This document shows positions 14,387 through 17,392 of a stretch of DNA of 17,392 bases, piece by piece. A program made the translations under genes and the position numbers. The number at the start of each line of letters is the position of its first letter. Within the stretch, counting starts at the first letter, position 1. The stretch is from Candidatus Omnitrophota bacterium (GTDB lineage Bacteria; Omnitrophota; Gorgyraeia; Gygaellales; Profunditerraquicolaceae), in NCBI GenBank assembly GCA_016938245.1, contig JAFGUY010000060.1:1-17392 (forward strand). The letters run 5' to 3'. The notes under the pieces were generated by a model. That model saw nothing but the letters and a program-made list of their open reading frames with translations, did no database searches and was not told where the DNA came from.

Positions 14387-16298
14387 TTCAAAAGAATTCG
14401 GGCGCGATACCTCCAGGGCTCCCATAAGCCAGAGAAAACAGGAATTTACAGAAGTAGAAAAGGGTTCAATAGGCGGTACCATAACTGTTACTATTGATGA
14501 TATGGAAGTCAATGTCCCCATGGGGACAACTATTCTGGAGGCGGCTAAGAAAGTCAACGTAAAGATACCTACTCTTTGCCAGCACGATGACCTTTGCCTG
14601 GCAGGTGTTTGCAGGGTTTGCGTTGTTGAAGTAGATAAGGAGCGCACTCTCCAGGCATCATGCTCTTACCCGATATTTAACCCGATAAAGGTAAAAACAT
14701 ATTCTCCTCAAGTTAGAAGGGCAAGGCGCAATATAATTCAGCTTTTATTAAAAAACCATTACGGGGATTGTTATTCCTGCGCCAGAAATAACAACTGTGA
14801 ATTGCAGGCCTTAGCAAAAGAATACGGGGTAACTTCATATAAGTTCGGCCATATAGATAAACCAAGGTATGAAAAAGATGAATCCAGTTATGCTGTTGTG
14901 CGGGATATGAATAAATGTGTTTTGTGCCGTCGGTGCGTTAGGACTTGTATAGACCTTCAGGAAGTAGGCGTCCTGGAGGCATTGGATAGGGGTTCAAAAA
15001 CAAAAATAGGGACTTACCTTGATATGCCGCTTAATGATGTAATCTGCATAAACTGCGGTCAGTGCATAAACCGTTGCCCTACAGGAGCGCTAAAGGCAAA
15101 AGATCCGGCAGAAGAGGTCTGGAAGGCAATAGAGGATCCTAATAAGCATGTAATCATACAAACCGCCCCGAGCCCGCGTGCTGCGATGGGAGAGGAGTTC
15201 GGGCTTAAGCCGGGAACAAGCGTGACTAAGAAACTTAATACAGCTATTAAGAGGGTCGGTTTTGATAAAGTCTTTGATACAAACTTTACCGCAGACCTTA
15301 CGATTATGGAAGAGGGGACAGAATTGCTGATGCGGCTTAAATCCGTCCTCGTGGATAAAGACGAGTCTGTTAAGTTGCCGCTATTTACTTCCTGTTCTCC
15401 GGGGTGGGTAAAATTTATTGAGCATTTTTATCCTGATAGGCTTAATCATCTTTCCACGGCAAAAAGCCCGCAGCAGATGTTTGGCGCTATTGTAAAGACC
15501 TGGTACGCAAAGAAAAACAATGTCGATCCTAAAAAAATAGTCTCGGTATCGCTTATGCCATGTTCAGCTAAAAAATTTGAATGCGAACGCCCGGAGATGA
15601 ATGCTTCAGGATTTAAGGATGTGGATTATGCTTTAACTACCAGAGAGCTTGCAGGAATGATAAAGGAGTGCGGGATAGATCTGCCTAATTTACCTGAATC
15701 TAATTTTGACGATCCTTTAGGGATAGGGTCAGGGGCCGGCCTTGTATTTGCAGCTACAGGCGGGGTTATGGAAGCGGCTATCAGGACTGTATATGAGATA
15801 GTAACAGGCAAAGAGGTTCCTTTTGATGGTTTACGGGTTACTCCGGTAAGAGGAATGGATGGTATACGTAAAGCTGATCTTCCTATCAATTCAGCCCTTT
15901 CTCAATGGAAGTTTTTAGAGGGGGTAGTACTTAAAGTAATGGTTGGCCATGGTACGGCAAATGCCAAAAAAATTATGGATATGCTTTGCGAGGGTAAGCT
16001 TAATGATTATCATTTTATAGAAATTATGGCTTGTCCCGGAGGATGCCTTGGAGGCGGAGGTCAGCCGATTCCTACAACCCCTAAGATAAGAGAGGCCCGG
16101 GCAATGGCTGTATACGCCGAGGATGAGGGTTTGCCTTATCGTAAATCACACGAGAACCCCATTGTAAAACAAATATACAAAGAATTTCTTACTGAAGGGC
16201 CCTGCGGCCATTTAAGTCATAAACTTTTGCATACAGCATATCTTAAACGCGGTAAATGGATAGGTAAGCCCCGCAATAAAAAATATCCTAAAGGATAA
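14379..16298 (+). CDS. hydA: [FeFe]-hydrogenase catalytic subunit HydA (M3-type)
   Basis: Catalytic subunit that makes or uses H2 at the H-cluster. It has 639 residues. In order: a ~35-residue polar N-terminal extension; a [2Fe-2S] ferredoxin domain (C67, C78, C81, C95); a His-Cys [4Fe-4S] site (H127, C131, C134, C140); two [4Fe-4S] clusters (C180/183/186/190 and C223/226/229/233); then the H domain with C339, C395 in LMPCSAKKFE, and C552/C556 in MACPGGCLGGGGQP. The first H-cluster motif reads TSCSPGW: Ser340 replaces the cysteine that relays protons in TSCCP enzymes, a variant I recall from some multimeric hydrogenases. The C-terminal tail (about 590-639) carries the small-subunit-like part (IVKQIYKEFL, HLLHTAY-like). 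No signal peptide, so cytoplasmic. Confidence 0.95.
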   Translation: MDNSKEFGRDTSRAPISQRKQEFTEVEKGSIGGTITVTIDDMEVNVPMGTTILEAAKKVNVKIPTLCQHDDLCLAGVCRVCVVEVDKERTLQASCSYPIFNPIKVKTYSPQVRRARRNIIQLLLKNHYGDCYSCARNNNCELQALAKEYGVTSYKFGHIDKPRYEKDESSYAVVRDMNKCVLCRRCVRTCIDLQEVGVLEALDRGSKTKIGTYLDMPLNDVICINCGQCINRCPTGALKAKDPAEEVWKAIEDPNKHVIIQTAPSPRAAMGEEFGLKPGTSVTKKLNTAIKRVGFDKVFDTNFTADLTIMEEGTELLMRLKSVLVDKDESVKLPLFTSCSPGWVKFIEHFYPDRLNHLSTAKSPQQMFGAIVKTWYAKKNNVDPKKIVSVSLMPCSAKKFECERPEMNASGFKDVDYALTTRELAGMIKECGIDLPNLPESNFDDPLGIGSGAGLVFAATGGVMEAAIRTVYEIVTGKEVPFDGLRVTPVRGMDGIRKADLPINSALSQWKFLEGVVLKVMVGHGTANAKKIMDMLCEGKLNDYHFIEIMACPGGCLGGGGQPIPTTPKIREARAMAVYAEDEGLPYRKSHENPIVKQIYKEFLTEGPCGHLSHKLLHTAYLKRGKWIGKPRNKKYPKG

Positions 16299-16328
16299 TA
16301 TTAACCGATAAAGAGTATAAACCTTCTT

Positions 16329-17347
16329 ATGAAGAAGTATGGCCTTAAGACCCAGATTTTTCTTGCTTTTTCCTTAGTTATCGTTATTATCGGGTTTTTA
16401 AGCATTATCTTTGGTTCTTATATAATCCAAAATAAGATTATACAAAGGGCTCACCGTACTGTTACTAATGCGATAAGGAATGCCGAAGCAATTTACAGAG
16501 ATGAGCTGGATAAAATCGGAAGATCTTTAAGTATAGTTGGTTCTGTAGAAGATTTAAACAAGGCAAAGGAGATATTGGGTTGGGATTATGCTTTTGAAGT
16601 AACCTCCGCAGGGGCAGTAGAAAGTAAGATTGTTAGAGAGGCATTTGCTAAAAAATCCCCGTTAGGCGCAAGCCGGGTTATAAGTAGGGAAGAATTAGAA
16701 AATATTTCTTTGGAATTGTCGGACAAACTAAAGATTACCTTAAGGGACACGCCTAGGTCAAAACCTTCGGATAAGAAAATTTTGGATAGTGCCATTGCCT
16801 TAGAATACGCAATGCCGGTTATAAGGGAAGATGGAACTATTCAATCTGTCCGCTATGCCGGAAAAATCATTAACCGGGATTTTAGTTGATAAAATAAACG
16901 AGCTTGTATTCGGGAATGAGGTTTACAAGGGTAAGCCCGTAGGGACAGTAACAATATTTCAGGACGATATCAGGATCTCTACCAATGTGCTTAATGATAA
17001 GGGTGAGCGTGCGGTAGGCACGCGGGTATCAAAAGAGGTTTATGACAGAGTTGTTATTAAGGGTATTTCCTGGAAAGACAGGGCTTTTGTTGTTACTGAT
17101 TGGTACTTTACTACCTATGAGCCGATAAAGGATATTTCCGGAAATATTATCGGAATACTCTATGTGGGGATATTAGAGAAGCCTTATGCTGATTTAAAGA
17201 TTGCTTTTTTTTGCCGCTTTCTTAATTTTTGTAATAATCAGCATGTTTTTAGCTTTATTTATTTCATACCTTTTAGCATATAGGATTTCAAGCCCTTTAG
17301 TAAACCTTCTATTGAGTTACGTAAAAGTAATGGAAATGAACCCTTAA
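16329..17347 (+). pseudogene. Broken Cache-domain membrane sensor gene (two frameshifts, short end)
   Basis: The first frame (16329-16889) gives a membrane segment at about residues 9-32 and the first half of an external Cache-type sensor, ending ...RYAGKIINRDF then stop. The rest of the same domain continues in another frame from about 16885 (VDKINELVFGNEVYKGKPVG ... RISTNV ... DRAFVVTDWYF ... IIGILYVGILEKPY). At the run of eight T near 17204-17212 the frame must shift again to read a second membrane segment (FLIFVIISMFLALFISYLLA) and the start of a HAMP domain (YRISSPLVNLL), which stops at 17345-17347. The kinase or methyl-accepting part expected after HAMP is absent. Two lesions could be sequencing errors, the T-run one especially; the early end argues for decay. 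Confidence 0.75.
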
Positions 17348-17359
17348 TTGTGCTATCAT

Positions 17360-17383
17360 GGTTCCATGAGACCTCATGGAACC
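17360..17383. repeat. Inverted repeat at the window edge (11-bp perfect arms)
   Basis: GGTTCCATGAG (17360-17370), two bases AC, then CTCATGGAACC (17373-17383), an exact complement. It begins 13 bases after the end of the broken sensor gene. There is no T-run after it, so it is not a standard terminator. It could be a palindromic repeat unit, an operator or the arm of an element that continues past the window. Confidence 0.6.
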
Positions 17384-17392
17384 CAGAAAGAG

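Noticed and set aside
16270..16305. TATCC-TAAA-GGATA hairpin across the hydA stop as a terminator
   Set aside because: Only five AT-rich pairs and no T-run; too weak to call. Transcription may run into the broken sensor gene.
16316..16321. TATAAA seven bases before ATG 16329 as a second leaderless promoter
   Set aside because: No acceptable -35 box at 16-18 bases; the similarity to the otsA promoter may be chance.
1..17392. CRISPR array, tRNA, rRNA, prophage or IS element genes
   Set aside because: No evenly spaced repeats, no cloverleaf or rRNA sequence, and no transposase, integrase or phage protein among the frames on either strand.

Overview
The window is one 17.4 kb stretch of bacterial DNA with every recognisable gene on the + strand. 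It is moderately AT-rich and tightly packed, with short gaps, stop/start overlaps and clear Shine-Dalgarno sites. The mix of an anaerobe's NADH-linked [FeFe]-hydrogenase under Rex, a sulfide-type Thi4 thiazole synthase, two trehalose routes with a DUF5752 protein, and a phosphate ABC transporter suggests a free-living anaerobic bacterium. My best guess is Omnitrophota or a nearby PVC/Desulfobacterota-like metagenomic lineage. That assignment is inference from gene style; no marker gene is present to fix it.

Layout. (1) 1-3294: end of an unidentified gene, then pstC-pstA-pstB-phoU for high-affinity phosphate uptake. (2) 3292-3434: a 143-bp palindromic repeat that supplies the phoU stop codon and carries a sigma70-like promoter pointing at the next gene. 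(3) 3449-4222: thi4. (4) 4261-9186: a trehalose operon with an apparently leaderless promoter. It holds a membrane-anchored sensor fused to trehalose-6-phosphate synthase, then otsB, then a DUF5752 protein built from two copies of one ~100-residue unit, then a TreT-type trehalose synthase. (5) 9211-10992: a cassette of a DUF134 DNA-binding protein, a YraQ/ArsP-type permease and a small CxxC thioredoxin-like protein, behind a promoter overlapped by a perfect 26-bp palindrome. (6) 11003-11380: cold-shock protein with a long leader and a strong terminator. (7) 11414-11584: a 56-residue Cys/His-rich protein, probably zinc-binding. (8) 11610-16298: rex, a stand-alone receiver protein, and the three hydrogenase subunit genes (NuoE-like, NuoF-like, HydA). 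A Rex-type operator lies between the rex promoter and its start codon. (9) 16329-17347: a Cache-type membrane sensor gene broken by two frameshifts and a short end, then an inverted repeat at the window edge.

How they work together. Rex senses NADH/NAD+ and probably represses its own operon, so the NADH-linked hydrogenase is made when NADH builds up. The NuoF-like subunit is short, without the extra FeS domains of bifurcating HydB, and the NuoE-like subunit lacks one of its four [2Fe-2S] cysteines. Both point to a simplified, perhaps ferredoxin-independent complex. The trehalose operon can make trehalose from nucleotide-glucose plus glucose-6-phosphate (OtsA/OtsB) or plus free glucose (TreT); the sensor domain on OtsA suggests direct control of synthesis by an external signal.

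No tRNA, rRNA, CRISPR array, prophage or insertion-sequence transposase gene was seen.
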